A stretch of DNA of 64,000 bases from Silene conica (GCA_029255685.2 CM055312.2:28738203-28802202), one strand, 5' to 3'. Shown: positions 23,758-36,729, numbered from the stretch's first letter. Notes: generated from the sequence alone by a model not told the origin. Made by a program: numbers and translations.

Positions 23758-24522
23758 TGTTGTATTTTTTGTATTACAAAGATTACACAATAGTAACTAA
23801 TACAAACAAAGGCACTAAAAACAGAAATGAAAACAATAAGACGGTATATTACACCCAATCGAATCGTGTTAAACACACTTTCCTTAGAGTATTTCGACCC
23901 TATAGCCTTCGGGTTACACGAAATCTCTGTAGGATAAGAGATTCCTTAGTCTTAAGGCAAGAACTAAGAACAAAATAACAATAAGAGTATTGTTTTATTT
24001 TATTTTTGTCAAAACACAAAACATACACTTATAGAAAAATGTGAAAAAATAGAACAGAAACTTTTTGAGAAAAGTTACAGCCACTTTTCTGTGTTTAACG
24101 AAAAACAGGAGGTTTCTATCTTTTTTCTCTGACTTCTCTTTTTATATATTTGTATGGTTTATGGATAAGTTTTGGTTATAAAAATATAACCAATCATTGC
24201 CAATCATTGGCAATCATAATAACTGCCAAATGTTAACTTCCACCATGCATGTTACTAGTATATGTCACGCATGCAGATAACTGCAACCCGGTCCGGGTCG
24301 TAATTTTTATCCCGAGTATATAATCCCGATAGGGTACATAATATACTACGACAACACTATTAATTAGTGTCCCTTATCCATTATATACATGAAATCGATA
24401 TACGATTATATGAGCATACACTCCGTATTCCCGACTCACATTATATCCATTACGAGTTCAAACCGTTTTGACATAAGAAACCCGAATGCACTTAAATGAA
24501 CTTGTGATCAATATCACTAACA
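23758..24522 (-). repeat. 5' LTR of the copia element
   Basis: 765 bp. A likely TATA box (TATATAAAAAG on minus) lies near 24140-24150. It is nearly identical to the 3' LTR. Confidence 0.95.
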
Positions 24523-24527
24523 GTAAT

Positions 24528-25188
24528 GCCCCGTATTTTTCAAAGTTCGTAATAAGGAATTGTTTTATATTTTTAGATGGGAATGATTATATATATTACT
24601 TGATACGTATTTGTTAATTGCAATTATATTTAATATATCATTCGGACTTGTAATACTATTTAATTTTCAAGTTACGGTTTAAGAACGAGATATAAACTTG
24701 TAAGCGTTTTGGGATGCGTGATGGACCGAGTGAAAGGAATGCGGGCTCGGGTACGACCGAATAGAAAGAGTTGAAATCGGGTTGTGATAGTAACAAGCGT
24801 GTTATGCAACAAAATTCTTTATTCCTTCATACATGAAAACCCTAATATACCACATCACAAACCTACCTCCTTCACCTTGTGCCTCCGTCGACAAATAGTA
24901 ATACAAAGAAAAGAACAAAACCCTATTCATCACCATCAACTAAACAAACCCCCGAGAACCTTGTGTTTGCTGCGTGAGAGGACTGAAAGAAATTAGAGAA
25001 GAACGAGTATAAGAGACTGCCATCGCCATCACGCATCCTCATCGTTGAACTACTGTAAGTTTAACACTCACACTTAACAACACGTTTTCTTTTCTTAAGT
25101 CAACTATTGTTTGGGTTGGTTTTGAGTACGAGTGTATGGGTGGTAGTAGTAGTATGTTGGTAGGTTATGTGGGTGGTTGTATGGTGGC
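24528..25188 (+). other. Y segment: leader-like region with telo-box and splice-donor-like site
   Basis: The stretch contains AAAACCCTAAT near 24837-24847, a CATC-rich leader and then CTACT|GTAAG near 25048. The same layout occurs in X at about 42540-42656. Positions 24718-25188 are closely matched by 54485-54958 in Y copy 2. No protein is recognised. Confidence 0.5.
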
Positions 25189-26433
25189 TGTTGGGAAATA
25201 TGTGCTCAACAATAGTGCGATCACGTAATTAAATCTCATGACAAGAATGCACAAGGGATGATACGATATATATTAGTCAACTGACCAACATTAATCGGTA
25301 ATGATTGGCTAGCTAGAGTTTGACATTACTGTCGTATGACGGTGGTGGTCAGTTGATCCCTTTAGGTCACACCTATAGGACAATTCCCTTAATTGATAAA
25401 GTGATCAAATGTAATTGATACGATTTGATCATATTCCTTAAACTCGTTTACCGAGAAATCAGAGGTTAAATCTTATTGTAAGATTTATGTTTAAAATTGA
25501 AACGTGTCAATTGTTAAACATTGAACGATATTTTACGATATCGTAATTAGAATGAATCGGGTTGTGTATTAATACAAAGGTTGTAAATCGTATTGACGAT
25601 TCTCATTAATAACCATTTTATACTAGTAATTATGAATTACTTGTGAATTGATAAATATGATTTATTTAATTACATACAATATTTATACGATAAATATTTA
25701 TATGTTTTAGATTAAGATAATTGTGTTTTATTAACTTGTGACATATAACATGTCACATAATGCACAATTATACAATTGACAAAATGTAAAATGGATGACC
25801 ATTTTAAGTTAAAATGGGTCGGCTAGTGGAGGTGGTTGTGTGGATGATTAGTGTGTTAAATACACCTTAATCATTATGTTTAAAGTGTGTCTTGAGAACC
25901 CACACCTAGAGCCACCCTAAGTGCATTGAGAAGTGAAGTTGTTCCCTCTTGTTCTTCCCCATACCCGGCCACACCACAACCCAAGCACCACTTGATATTT
26001 ATGTGATAAGCTCACAATATATTCATTCTAATCCTTTGGAAAATTTTTTTTCTAAGTAATAAAAACTCCAACAAAACCTCTCAAATTATTATAGAGATAA
26101 TAATATTTATACTATAATAGTGATAGTATTTTGATTTAATATTTCTAATAAGATTAGTATATTGTTTAAGGAAAAACCGGTTTTGGTACTAGCATACTCA
26201 AGTTTCGGTTTCTTTAAGGGGTGTCTTGGTGCATCACAAAGGAGGTGTTCTTGTTGAATACTTGGAGGATCATCCTAGCATCTCGTTTGGACCGTGTGTA
26301 AGGGTTCATATCCTCTCATTTCCGCATATAACATTAGCATGCATAAGATCTAAAATTTGTTTAATTAATATGTTAATTAAAATTTTGTTAGTATGACTAA
26401 AATAATTAGTTTATGAGATAACTAAACATAACA
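25189..26433 (+). repeat. 5' LTR of W
   Basis: Starts TGTTGGGAAATATGTGC and ends AACTAAACATAACA. It is homologous to 32192-33442 and to the solo LTR at 3686-4923. Confidence 0.95.
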
Positions 26434-26435
26434 AT

Positions 26436-26447
26436 TGGTATCAGAGC
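26436..26447 (+). promoter_or_regulatory. Primer-binding site of W (tRNA-iMet)
   Basis: TGGTATCAGAGC two bases after the 5' LTR is a perfect match to the 3' end complement of plant initiator tRNA-Met. Confidence 0.9.
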
Positions 26448-28875
26448 AACTAGGTTGTTTGCATGCTTTCCGTTTAATTTTTTACGGAGTTATTAGGATA
26501 ACAAAATAAAAATTGATATTTCGTTTAGTATATGATATAGCCAAAATAATTTATGCATGAATACCTACTGATTCTAAAATGTTTTTAGGATATTTGGAAT
26601 ATATTTTGCATATATTATTCTTTGGTATTTTATTCTCGGTTTTTATTAATTTAAATGGTTAAAAATTGTTTATTTTGGGAAATATAGTTAAAATCATCCT
26701 TTGGTCGAGATTTTTCAGTATGTTTTCACACGTATATCCTATGTTATGAATATGAATTTTCGTAAATTATGGACTTATAATACATGGGATATGTTTTTTA
26801 AATGTAAAAATGCAATAAGATGAATAAAAATGGGTTTGTATAGTTATATTTGGAATTTGACTATAAATATTTATGAGTATGTCACATGAAATATTTAAAA
26901 TGTATGCTAAAGTTTCCAGAAATTTATCTCATATATTGCATTATTATAGATTTTTAATGTAAAAATCGGGTAATTAGTGACATTATTTCGACTTTAATAG
27001 TTTAAGTTGGAATTTGGCCATAAAAATTTAACACGATGTCATATATATTATTTCCAGCATGTATAAAAATTTCGAGATTTTTATCTAAATTTATGCTTGA
27101 GAAATAATTTTAAAGGTTAAAATTGTACGATATATGACGAAAATCGTTAAAATTTGCAATAGTTGTTAAAATGGCAGGAATATTTAACCCATATTAGACA
27201 TATATGATATTTTCATCACCATAATTATCTTGGGAGCCAAAAGTTTATTTTTTTATTTAATTTTAATTTGTTAAAAAGTTGCATTTAAAATTGGATAAAA
27301 AGAGTCATGTATTAAAATTTTCGGCTATTGGGCAGTGTGCCATTTAATTTTCTGTCCATTTCATGTTCTTAAAGTGTTTTGGAAAGTGTAAAAATATTAT
27401 TAGTATTTTATTTGCATTTATGGAGCTAATTATTTAATTTTCTGGCTTAAAATGCTTGTTTTACGTCTTATTTTCGAAATAAATATTAAAACCGTATAAA
27501 TACTAATATTTTAAGTTCTGAAATTTTAAGGACATTCTAGAATTTTAAAAATTTGAATTTTGAAATTTTCGAAATTTTTATGACTCTTTTTGATTTTTAT
27601 ATTATTTTTCCCGTGAAACCGAGTAATACCGAACAATATTATTATAATAAGTTAAATCATGTTCAAAGTTTGAGTAAGACTAAATTTTGAAACCTAGAAG
27701 AGTTGGGATGATTAACTTAAGTGTGAATTCCGATTCGCATTATGCATAGTGTTGTTAAACGTTAAAACACGCAATTCCATAAAACCGAGGTATACGATAA
27801 CTATTTATATAATTGATATTTAATAGGACGATTTGGCTTAGGATTTGCATGATAGTTCATATATTCATAAGCATTTCATATTTTAATTATGAATGTCATG
27901 ATTTTATTTACGTAATTTTGGATTATGTAATTTACTTAGTATGACCTTAGTTTTAAATCGGTATTTCCCGTAATGTAAGGGGTTACCGATTCGGTTGTAA
28001 TTTTGTGATCTCGTATCACTCAATTGTAATTTATTTCTATTTTATAATGTATAAAGTAGACTAGAAAAGTTGTAATTTTTGTAAATTCCGGAGATCCTTG
28101 AAGACGGTGCCATTCGGAAAGGAGTTCCGACCAAGACGGTGTTTACCTTGGGAAGCGTGCCTCGTGAAGTTCAAGGGACCAAAGGAGTTGGTTTCCGAAT
28201 TTGTAATTTTATTATTTCTTTTCTAGGAAAGGCCATACTAGGGTTTATTTTTATGCTTTTATTTGCTTTATATGTTTGCATGCATAGCCAAATCGTCATA
28301 TATCATGTCATGCATTTTTTTCGACTTGGTTGACCTAGTCATCTATTTTATCGATAATTCACCGACTTAGTTCACTTAAACGGAGATAGATAATAAAATT
28401 TGACTAGATCTCTTACATATGAATATTGAGACTTAGCCTTACCAGAAAGTATGGACCCATGAATCCCTTCTTCACAAGAATGTAGGCTCGGCTATACCGG
28501 GGTACTAAAATTGTCACGTTGGGTAAGTGGGGTAATAAGATTACACCTTGAAATTTGGTCGATCTCAACGAAAGTATTCGTAACCGTAGTTTCAATAAGT
28601 TCGGGCTAAAGATGATTTTTAGAAAATTGTCGACCGAAAGTTCTAAGGTAGAACCGATTAAAAGGTTAATCCACCAAATTATACCAATACGGGTTGAATC
28701 GGCTACACCGTGCCCGAATTAGTATGGGTTTGGGTCTCGGGAGTGTTTACTTAATTGGATAAGAGATCATTAAGTAAATAAACTAAACTTTTTTAAAATT
28801 AATTTACAAGTTTTAAAATGATGTTGTTTTAATTCCTTCATTTTTATTGTAGTTTAATTTTCAACATCATCCCCA
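26448..28875. other. Long non-coding leader of W
   Basis: About 2.4 kb of AT-rich sequence between primer site and gag, with no open frame that looks coding. Long leaders are common in large copia elements. Confidence 0.6.
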
Positions 28876-29795
28876 ATGGCAACCAACGCTCCACCTCTCA
28901 CTAACGTTTCATGGCTTCGATCCTTTATGGATCGTTGCAAACTCGATAAGCATGGCTCAAATTTTAAAGATTGGGATACGCAATTACTTTTGGCCGCTCA
29001 AGGTGACGATAAGACTCGTTACCTATCCGAAGCCGCTCCACCCACTCCGACCGCGCGTTCCGCGGTCCAAACTCGTGAGGCCTATGAAGCCTACATGAAA
29101 GATCCTCCGCTCTTAAGAATGTGCTTATCTTCTCCATGGAGCCGGATCTCTAAAGGAGTATGATTAAGTTAACCACATCTTATGAGATATACACCAAACT
29201 TGCGACAATGTTTTCGCAAACTCCAAGGGTGATACAATATGAGGCGGCTTCCGCCTTCTTCGACGTTAGCTTGAAGGAAGGGCAAAAGATAAGCCCTCAT
29301 GTGCTCAAACTAGTTGAGCTCGCGGAGACTCTAAAACTGCAAGGAGTTGATGTTCTCGACTCACTCATCATTGACCGAGTCCTTCACTCGCTCAATAAGG
29401 TGAAATCGTATGCTCAATTCCGGGTGAATTTCAACATGCGAAATCAAGAGACCACATTGGATGAATTGCATAAGATGCTCGTCCAAGCCGAGAGGGATAT
29501 GGGACTTCATGAAGGTTCCACTAAGGATGTTTTAAACATCGAGAAGAAAGGGAAAACGAGCTTCAAAAGGAATGCCTTCAAGGGCAAGGGCAAGAAAACG
29601 TTCAAGCTCAAACCGACCAAAGAAAAGACCTTTTCGAAAGGTGCTTCCACCTCATCTTCGAAATCCGAAGACAAGTGCCATTATTGCACGAGAATAGGGC
29701 ATTGGAAGCGTAATTGCACCAAATACTTAAGCGATCTCAAAAATGGGAAGGCAACCGCCGTAGGTAATAATTCTCGTTTAAATTCATGTCATTAA
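28876..29795 (+). pseudogene. Gag region of W with zinc knuckle
   Basis: The start MATNAPPLTNVSWLRSFMDR and the segment LDKHGSNFKDWDTQLLLAAQ resemble the N-terminus of copia gag (KLNGTNFLDWYRNLRIVL type). YEIYTKLATMFSQ, then VLKLVELAETLKLQGVDV and LDELHKMLVQAER follow. A K/S-rich stretch precedes the CX2CX4HX4C knuckle CHYCTRIGHWKRNC. Gag forms the virus-like particle and binds RNA. It is followed by no pol. Confidence 0.85.
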
Positions 29796-32191
29796 TCAAC
29801 TTATGTATAGTGAGACAAATTTGTTGATATTTACCCTTTTTAGTTGTTTTAAAGGGCCACCTCCTAATGACAAGGGCAAGGAGAAGGAAGCATAAAGTTC
29901 CTTACTTGGATGACTATGGTAGCATCCAATTGATTGAAGAGTTAAAGAGCTAGGCTCTAATTTTCATATTGTCTTCTTTCGTATTTTGCATTTTATTTCC
30001 TAAAGAACAATTTATTTTCTTGTAAGACAAGGATTTGAATCCTAAAATAATGGTTGTAATTTGGATATTAGTGACTTGGTTTTCAACCCAAGACACTACT
30101 TTTGTTCTTAATCAATTCCTTGATTTCTAAAATGAATTGCATACCTTGTTAAAACATGAATAATAGTGATTTTTATCACAAATAAGTCACATTGATACGA
30201 TCAATAAAATATAATCAAAGTGTTGATTAAAACGGAGAACTACACCCCATAAGATACTTGCAATCAAATTAAGAAATCATTAATTCATTATACGATGATC
30301 ATTTTAAGTGAAAATGAGAATGTATACATCACACCTATAAAACTTTAAACATTCATATGCATTGGTTAAATCGAAAATTGCTATCCTTATACAAGTAAAG
30401 GTTATTGTTAAAAGGATAGAGTGGGAGAAAATATTTCACTCGCAAACCAATGATATAAATACAGGATCTTAGAGAAGATTACTACATGAGAGTCTTAAGA
30501 AGAACCCTAAATGAATGAATTGAAGAAACTACGAGAGGACACTGAAGAAACTACGGGAGGACACAAGAGGAAAGGTTCCTTATGTTCATTGTTTCAAAGA
30601 GAGGATAATAGAAACCCCGTATGAAAACGGAAGGAAAACGGTTCCTTAATAAATGATTTTTCTAAATTTATAAGATAAAAGAGAAGAAATCATCTCAATT
30701 CTCTCAATGTAGTTATAAGGGAATTATCATGTCATTTTTCGTCTCGAAGAAACGGAGGATGTGATGTTGAATGAATGAAGATAGATCACTATAGGGATAG
30801 TGATAGTGATAATGATTCAAGTTATAAATAAAGATTTACATGCGAGAAATGAAAGGATCATTTAAGAGATCGAGTGATATTGTTTTTAGTGGGAGCGATA
30901 TTCATTAAAGAATTGAACCTACCATTTAGAGAGGATGGGTGATTCTTTAAGGTGTAAAGAATAAGAGGTTCTCAATTCTAGATGAACAAAATACCTTATA
31001 TCATACGATGATGGAGCTTTACGGGAAAGTTTTATTATATTGATAATAAAAGGTCGCCCGTTAGAAATCAAAATGGTTAGATATGAATAACCTTAATTTA
31101 GCCAAGATGTTTGAAAATTATAAAAGTGATGAAATCATTAATAACTACAATATAGATTTCAGCACATGAGTGACTAGATAATTTCGAGTGATTCTTTAAT
31201 CCCTCTAGTATATCGATACGTCACAAGTTATAAGACAACAGTGGGAGCTTCCCTCCGAAAAGGAAACTCAGAATCTAGAATGAGTTCTAGATATGTGCTA
31301 AAATAAGGTCATATTATATGAGATAGTACGAGATGGAAGGAGACCAAAATTTGTAAGTTTTAGAATCATGAATAAAAGGTTTATTCGTAAAACATTAATA
31401 CAAATTGATCATCGTGCATCAAATGCAATTAAATAGTATTGACTGTTTTTGCATGACAATGTCATTTGAGTTATATTTTAACTCAAAAATGAAAGATACT
31501 TTGTCAAAATCCAAATGGGTTGTAAGAGACAATATTGAACCCCATAAAGTGAACTGGATTGACTTAGTATAGCCCCTGGCCGCTTAACATGAGGTGACAT
31601 CTCAAAGCGACTAGAATGTGAGGCGACTGATGGCAAGTTCAAGTGCCATTGAGTCATATGTGATGAATAGTCGATCACATAGGCATACTGCAAGAGACAC
31701 TCTGTCGGGCAAAGTGACCGCTTATAGAGTTCTGGAAATTTTATAATAGCCGGGTCGTGGCAAGAGCTGCTATAGTATTCTTGTGAGTCAATTCTTAGAC
31801 TAAAGACTACTATCCCAAGATGGTACAGTTTAGGCATAACCTTGATCCATTCTCTACGACTTTTCGTAACTGGAGTCAAATGGGATTGCTTTGGGTCGTG
31901 ACTGACTGTGACTAGTTGAAGGAAGTAGTGCGATAGAAATTGTCCACCCCTTGTCAGGGTTGTTCAAATCTCAAGGCCACTCGAGGAGAAGTTAACTGGA
32001 AATGCGTGGCCACGCTCGGAAGGTATCTATGGTAGATAATTCCGGTCAAACAGTTATTCTCCAGATCGAGGAAACTACTCATGATATGATCGAATGCAAG
32101 TACGACCTCAGAGAGACATCTTGCATTGAGTCGGAGATTGTAATAGGACAAGAGAATTGGTGACGCACACTTGTCGAGGACAAGTGGGAGA
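29796..32191. other. Non-coding 3' interior of W
   Basis: No pol domain, gene or RNA is recognised. The last part holds the polypurine tract next to the 3' LTR. Confidence 0.6.
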
Positions 32192-33442
32192 TGGTTGGGA
32201 AATATGTGCTCAACAATAGTGCGATCACGTAATTAAATCTCATGACAAGAATGCACAAGGGATGATACGATATATATTAGTCAACTGACCAACATTAATC
32301 GGTAATGATTGGCTAGCTAGAGTTTGACATTACTGTCGTATGACGGTGGTGGTCAGTTGATCCCTTTAGGTCACACCTATAGGACAATTCCCTTAATTGA
32401 TAAAGTGATCAAATGTATATTGATACGATTTGATCATATTCCTTAAACTCGTTTACCGAGAAATCAGAGGTTAAATCTTATTGTAAGATTTATGTTTAAA
32501 ATTGAAACGTGTCAATTGTTAAACATTGAACGATATTTTACGATATCGTAATTAGAATGAATCAGGTTGTGTATTAATACAAAGGTTGTAAATCGTATTG
32601 ACGATTCTCATTAATAACCATTTTATACTAGTAATTATGAATTACTTGTGAATTGATAAATATGATTTATTTAATTACATACAATATTTATACGATAAAT
32701 ATTTATATGTTTTAGATTAAGATAATTGTGTTTTATTAACTTGTGACATATAACATGTCACATAATGCACATTTATACAATTGACAAAATGTAAAATGGA
32801 TGACCATTTTAAGTTAAAATGGGTCGGCTAGTGGAGGTGGTTGTGTGGATGATTAGTGTGTTAAATACACCTTAATCATTATGTTTAAAGTGTGTCTTGA
32901 GAACCCACACCTAGAGCCACCCTAAGTGCATTGAGAAGTGAAGTTGTTCCCTCTTGTTCTTCCCCATACCCGGCCACACCACAACCCAAGCACCACTTGA
33001 TATTTATGTGATAAGCTCACAATATATTCATTCTAATCCTTTGGCAAAAAATTTTTCTAAGTAATAAAAACTCCAACAAAACCTCTCAAATTATTATAGA
33101 GATAATAATATTTATACTATAATAGTGATAGTATTTTGATTTAATATTTCTAATAAGATTAGTATATTGTTTAAGGAAAAACCGGTTTTGGTACTAGCAT
33201 ACTCAAGTTTCGGTTTCTTTAAGGGGTGTCTTGGTGCATCACAAAGGAGGTGTTCTTGTTGAATACTTGGAGGATCATCCTAGCATCTCGTTTGGACCGT
33301 GTGTAAGGGTTCATATCCTCTCATTTCCGCATATAACATTAGCATGCATAAGATCTAAAATTTGTTTAATTAATATGTTAATTAAAATTTTGTTAGTATG
33401 ACTAAAATATATAATTAGTTTATGAGATAACTAAACCTAACA
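32192..33442 (+). repeat. 3' LTR of W
   Basis: Homologous to 25189-26433 with about eight differences seen by eye. It ends ACTAAACCTAACA. Confidence 0.93.
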
Positions 33443-33828
33443 GTGGCGCGTGGTGGCCGGAGCACCACCAAAATAGGATGGTTTTGGGGCGTTAATTAGG
33501 GCAGAAACGTGAGAAACAAGGGTCGGGGTACAACCTTATCTCGACGCTTTTTGGGTTTGTTAACATGTAGGTTTAACCTGGGTTAGTGAAAGGGGATTTT
33601 TGGGGTAGAGGCGACCACCCTGGTGCCGGAGTGGTGGTCGTAGGTGGTGGCTAATGGCGGTAACGAGTTTGGAAGTGCAGAAACAGTGGCTCAGAAATAG
33701 AACAAGGGAAGTGTGCGTGTGAGCAACCTACTTTGGCTAAGCCGTCGTGGGGTGTTAGTGAAGGACGAGGACGAGGACTCGAGTGGACCACCCCTGGAAC
33801 CACCGTGAGTCAATGGTGACAACGGTGG

Positions 33829-34232
33829 TGACCATAGGTGGTGTAGGGCATGGTGGTGAGTGGAAAACACGTGAGAAAGAGGGTGCATAGGCGAGTTGTA
33901 GCTAGAGAACAGAGTAACAGTGGCTGTGTAATCGGGTTTGGGCAGTGCGTTAATAGGGTTTATGGTGGGTTCAGGTGGCAACGAGGGCGTGATGTGTGTA
34001 GTAGGTGGTACCAGATAGAGAATGGGGTTGATAGAGGTGGCTAAGGGTGGCCTGGATGGTGGTTGTGCGTCTTGGAAGTGGTGGTGTCGTGAGGGTCTGA
34101 TTGCGGTTTTGGGCTGTTTACGGTTTTGCGTATTGTGCGTGCTGCTTTTGTGTTGTTGCTGTTTAGTTACAAGTAGTTGTCTCATTAATATTATATTATT
34201 TTTATTATATATTGTTATTATTATCATCATCA

Positions 34233-34294
<62 letters not shown>

Positions 34295-34876
34295 GTTTTA
34301 TTAAAAGTTATTATTAGTATTTTATGCCTTTGATAACTTTAATGTTTAGTAGTGGCAATGTGACGTTACTATTTTGGGCAAGTGCTATTTCGGAAAGTTT
34401 CTGTTTCAGGAAACTTTCCAATTTTAGAAAGTTACTATGTTTAGTCACATTACTATTCTGGTGACCATAGGTGGTGTAAGGCATGGTGGTGAGTGGAAAA
34501 CACGTGAGAAAGAGGGTGCACATGCGAGTTGTAGCTAGAGAACAGAGTAACAGTGGCTGTGTAGTCGGGTTTGGGCAGTGCGCTAATGGGGTTTATGGTG
34601 GGTTCAGGTGGCAACGAGGGCGTGGTGTTTGTAGTAGGTGGTACCAGCTAGAGAATGGGGTTGATAGAGATGGCTAAGGGTGGCCTGGATGGTGGTTGTG
34701 CGTCTTGGAAGTGGTGGTGTCGTGAGGGTCTGATTGCGGTTTTGGGATGTTTACGGTTTTGCGTATTGTGCGTGTTACTGCTTTTGTGTTGTTGTTGTTT
34801 AGTTACAAGTAGTTGTCTCATTAATATTATATTATTATTATTATTATATATTGTTATTATTATCATCATCATTATT

Positions 34877-34952
<76 letters not shown>

Positions 34953-35026
34953 GTAGTAGTAGTAGTATTATTATTATTGTTTTATTAAAAGTTATTATTA
35001 GTATTTTATGCCTTTGATAACTTTAA
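33829..35026 (+). repeat. Two-copy tandem duplication (about 632 bp unit) inside Y
   Basis: Units start GTGACCATAGGTGGTGTA at 33829 and 34461. Each carries a (TTA)n/(ATT)n microsatellite (34218-34280 and 34840-34980, the latter also with CTT and TAG runs). The same duplication is present in Y copy 2 (55343 and 55984), so it predates the separation of the two copies. Open frames reading poly-Ile here are microsatellite artefacts. Confidence 0.85.
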
Positions 35027-36309
35027 CTAGTTTTGTGACCCGTGACATTCACGGGTTTATATATTTTAGTATTGTTTTATCGTATTGTTGAGATTTGTTC
35101 GAGCAATTAGTTTATCCATTTAAAAATATACAGTTTTGATTTTTGAAATACTTAAAATTTTTTTAATTAAGGCGTAATGTTTGATTATTATTCTTTTTTT
35201 TTTTAAATGATAAATTATCTAGTGTAAAAAGTTTAAAACATACTTTTTAATTAAATTAGATGTCTTTTATCTCAATATTTTATTTCTTATTAATCATATT
35301 TTTTAGTAATAGCATAGTTATGAAGTTTAATAAATGTTAGTCTTAATATATCTTCTAAATCAATTTGTCAAAATCCTAAATTTTAATTGTTGCAAAAATT
35401 GATAAAAGAAGTCAAATAGTAACCTACTACAAATGGTGAAGGAAACCAAAAAGTATCTTATTAAATAAAAGAAATAAAAGTTAAATAAATATCTAGTTAA
35501 TAACCAGATTTAAGAGAGGAAAATAAATAGTTTGTATTAATTTATTTTTGTGTTCGCAACTAACAGTTTTTAATTTTAATTTTTTATTTATAAGCACGTG
35601 ATACGTGATTTTAGATATGACTTTATTTTTAATAACACATGACATAGTAAGATACTTAGTATTGTCTTTTTAACATCGATGCTCAAAGTGATGAACTTTG
35701 ATTGATATTTATGTCTATCTTAAATTTGATAATAAGAACAATAAAAAAAATGCTCAAAAGTCATAAAACATATCCTCAATTGTTTATAGTTTTTTGATAG
35801 AGGCAAAATTTGTAAGCAATAATTTTTCTTATTAACATCGTTAATAGAATTGTATATGCCACTAATATGTCTTATCTATCTATTCACATGAGTTAAGTGG
35901 GTTAAGGTTTTAAATTAACTATATAATTTTTTTATTTTTTTTTATGTAAGTTCCATTGTTTGGTTATGAAATATTCATCACATCAAACTTCATCGTACGC
36001 ATTTTTTTTGTTCAAATTTAAGGGTTATCGAGATTTGTGGCATTAATAAGATAGTTAGTCTTGTCATTTTATAATATTGTATAAATCAATAGATAACTCA
36101 GTTGATATTTTACAATATAGTATAAATAAATGAAGAATCTAGTAATCAATATAGATGAATTATGTGTTAACCAATATAAAAATGCCATGTGAATTTAAAT
36201 TAAATGCTTAAAGTAACCTTTTAACTATATTGTAAGTATAAATATTAATAATAATGTACATTTAGTCATTATTCATTTCAATAAGAATTATTTTGTCCAA
36301 CTTGTTAAT
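35027..36309 (-). mobile_element. Helitron-like insertion, only the 3' end defined
   Basis: CTAG after an A at 35026, then six bases in, the hairpin ACCCGTG-ACATT-CACGGGT. On the minus strand this is a Helitron 3' end. The interior is AT-rich and non-coding. The opposite TC end could not be fixed; the limit given is where an L1-like fragment starts. The flanks are unusual, because a 47-bp Y segment occurs on both sides (34980-35026 and 36448-36494). Confidence 0.55.
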
Positions 36310-36447
36310 ACGATTGAGATCTTTGTAACTTTGTGCCTCTGAGTCTTCTTCTGTGTGCATTATTGATATTCCTATCAATATTTATAGGTAACCACACTTT
36401 CAGGCCTTCCATAATCCTCATACTGTAGTTCCATAATCCTTCTTCTG
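36310..36447 (-). mobile_element. Fragment of an L1-type LINE, related to 59190-59266
   Basis: About 36326-36395 matches 59201-59266 (TTTGTAACTTTGTGCCTCT, TCTTCTTCTGTGTGCATT, AATATTTATAGGTAAC) with few differences. On the minus strand this is coding sequence just before the C-terminal end of an L1 ORF2. The segment after 36395 continues upstream LINE sequence not present at the other locus, where V2 inserted. Confidence 0.6.
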
Positions 36448-36663
36448 TTTTATTAAAAGTTATTATTAGTATTTTATGCCTTTGATAACTTTAATGTTTA
36501 GTAGTGGCAATGTGACGTTACTATTTTGGGCAAGTGCTATTTCGGGAAAGTTTCTATTTCAGGAAACTTTCCAATTTTAGAAAGTTACTATGTTTAGTAG
36601 CATTACTATTCTAATATAAAGGTTAAGTGAAGGATTAGTAATCGTTAAATACTATATGTTTAG

Positions 36664-36729
36664 GTGACGGTTTTCGCGTGGAACATTTCTAGCAGCTGTA
36701 CGGTTGACATCGATATCATGCAATTTTAG
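36664..36729 (+). other. Exon-like island in Y (AG/GTGACGG ... AG/GTAGG)
   Basis: A 66-bp segment is bracketed by an acceptor-like TTTAG and a donor-like GTAGGG. A 68-bp counterpart in X (43854-43921) starts with the same GTGACGGT and ends CAG|GTAGG. It may be a spliced leader exon of the LTR transcript. This is inference only. Confidence 0.35.

Larger units (their letters stand above)
18461..24522 (-). mobile_element. Ty1/copia retrotransposon, 6.06 kb, TSD GTAAT
   Basis: Two 765-bp LTRs (18461-19225 and 23758-24522) are flanked by GTAAT at 18456-18460 and 24523-24527. Element order on the minus strand is 5' LTR, gag with zinc knuckle, protease, integrase, reverse transcriptase, RNase H, polypurine tract (AAATGGGGGAGGAA at 19226-19239), 3' LTR. 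Integrase before RT defines Ty1/copia. By eye the LTRs differ at about six positions (about 99% identity), implying insertion within roughly the last million years at usual plant rates. It looks structurally complete but the coding region has about two breaks. Confidence 0.95.
25189..33442 (+). mobile_element. Element W: copia-type LTR retrotransposon with gag but no pol (TR-GAG-like), TSD GTGGC
   Basis: LTRs of about 1245-1250 bp (25189-26433 and about 32192-33442) are flanked by GTGGC at 25184-25188 and 33443-33447. A perfect initiator-Met primer site (TGGTATCAGAGC) lies at 26436-26447 and a polypurine tract (AAGTGGGAGA) at about 32182-32191. The 5.8-kb interior holds one gag region (28876-29795). 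I could find no protease, integrase or RT motif in the roughly 2.4 kb after it. That is the layout described for plant TR-GAG elements, which must borrow pol. The LTRs differ at about eight places, so the insertion is recent. The gag shows about one break. Confidence 0.9.

Noticed and set aside
34200-35017. Open frames reading long runs of isoleucine (also near 55700-55860 and 56600-56700)
   Set aside because: They are translations of (ATT)n/(TTA)n microsatellites inside Y, not proteins.
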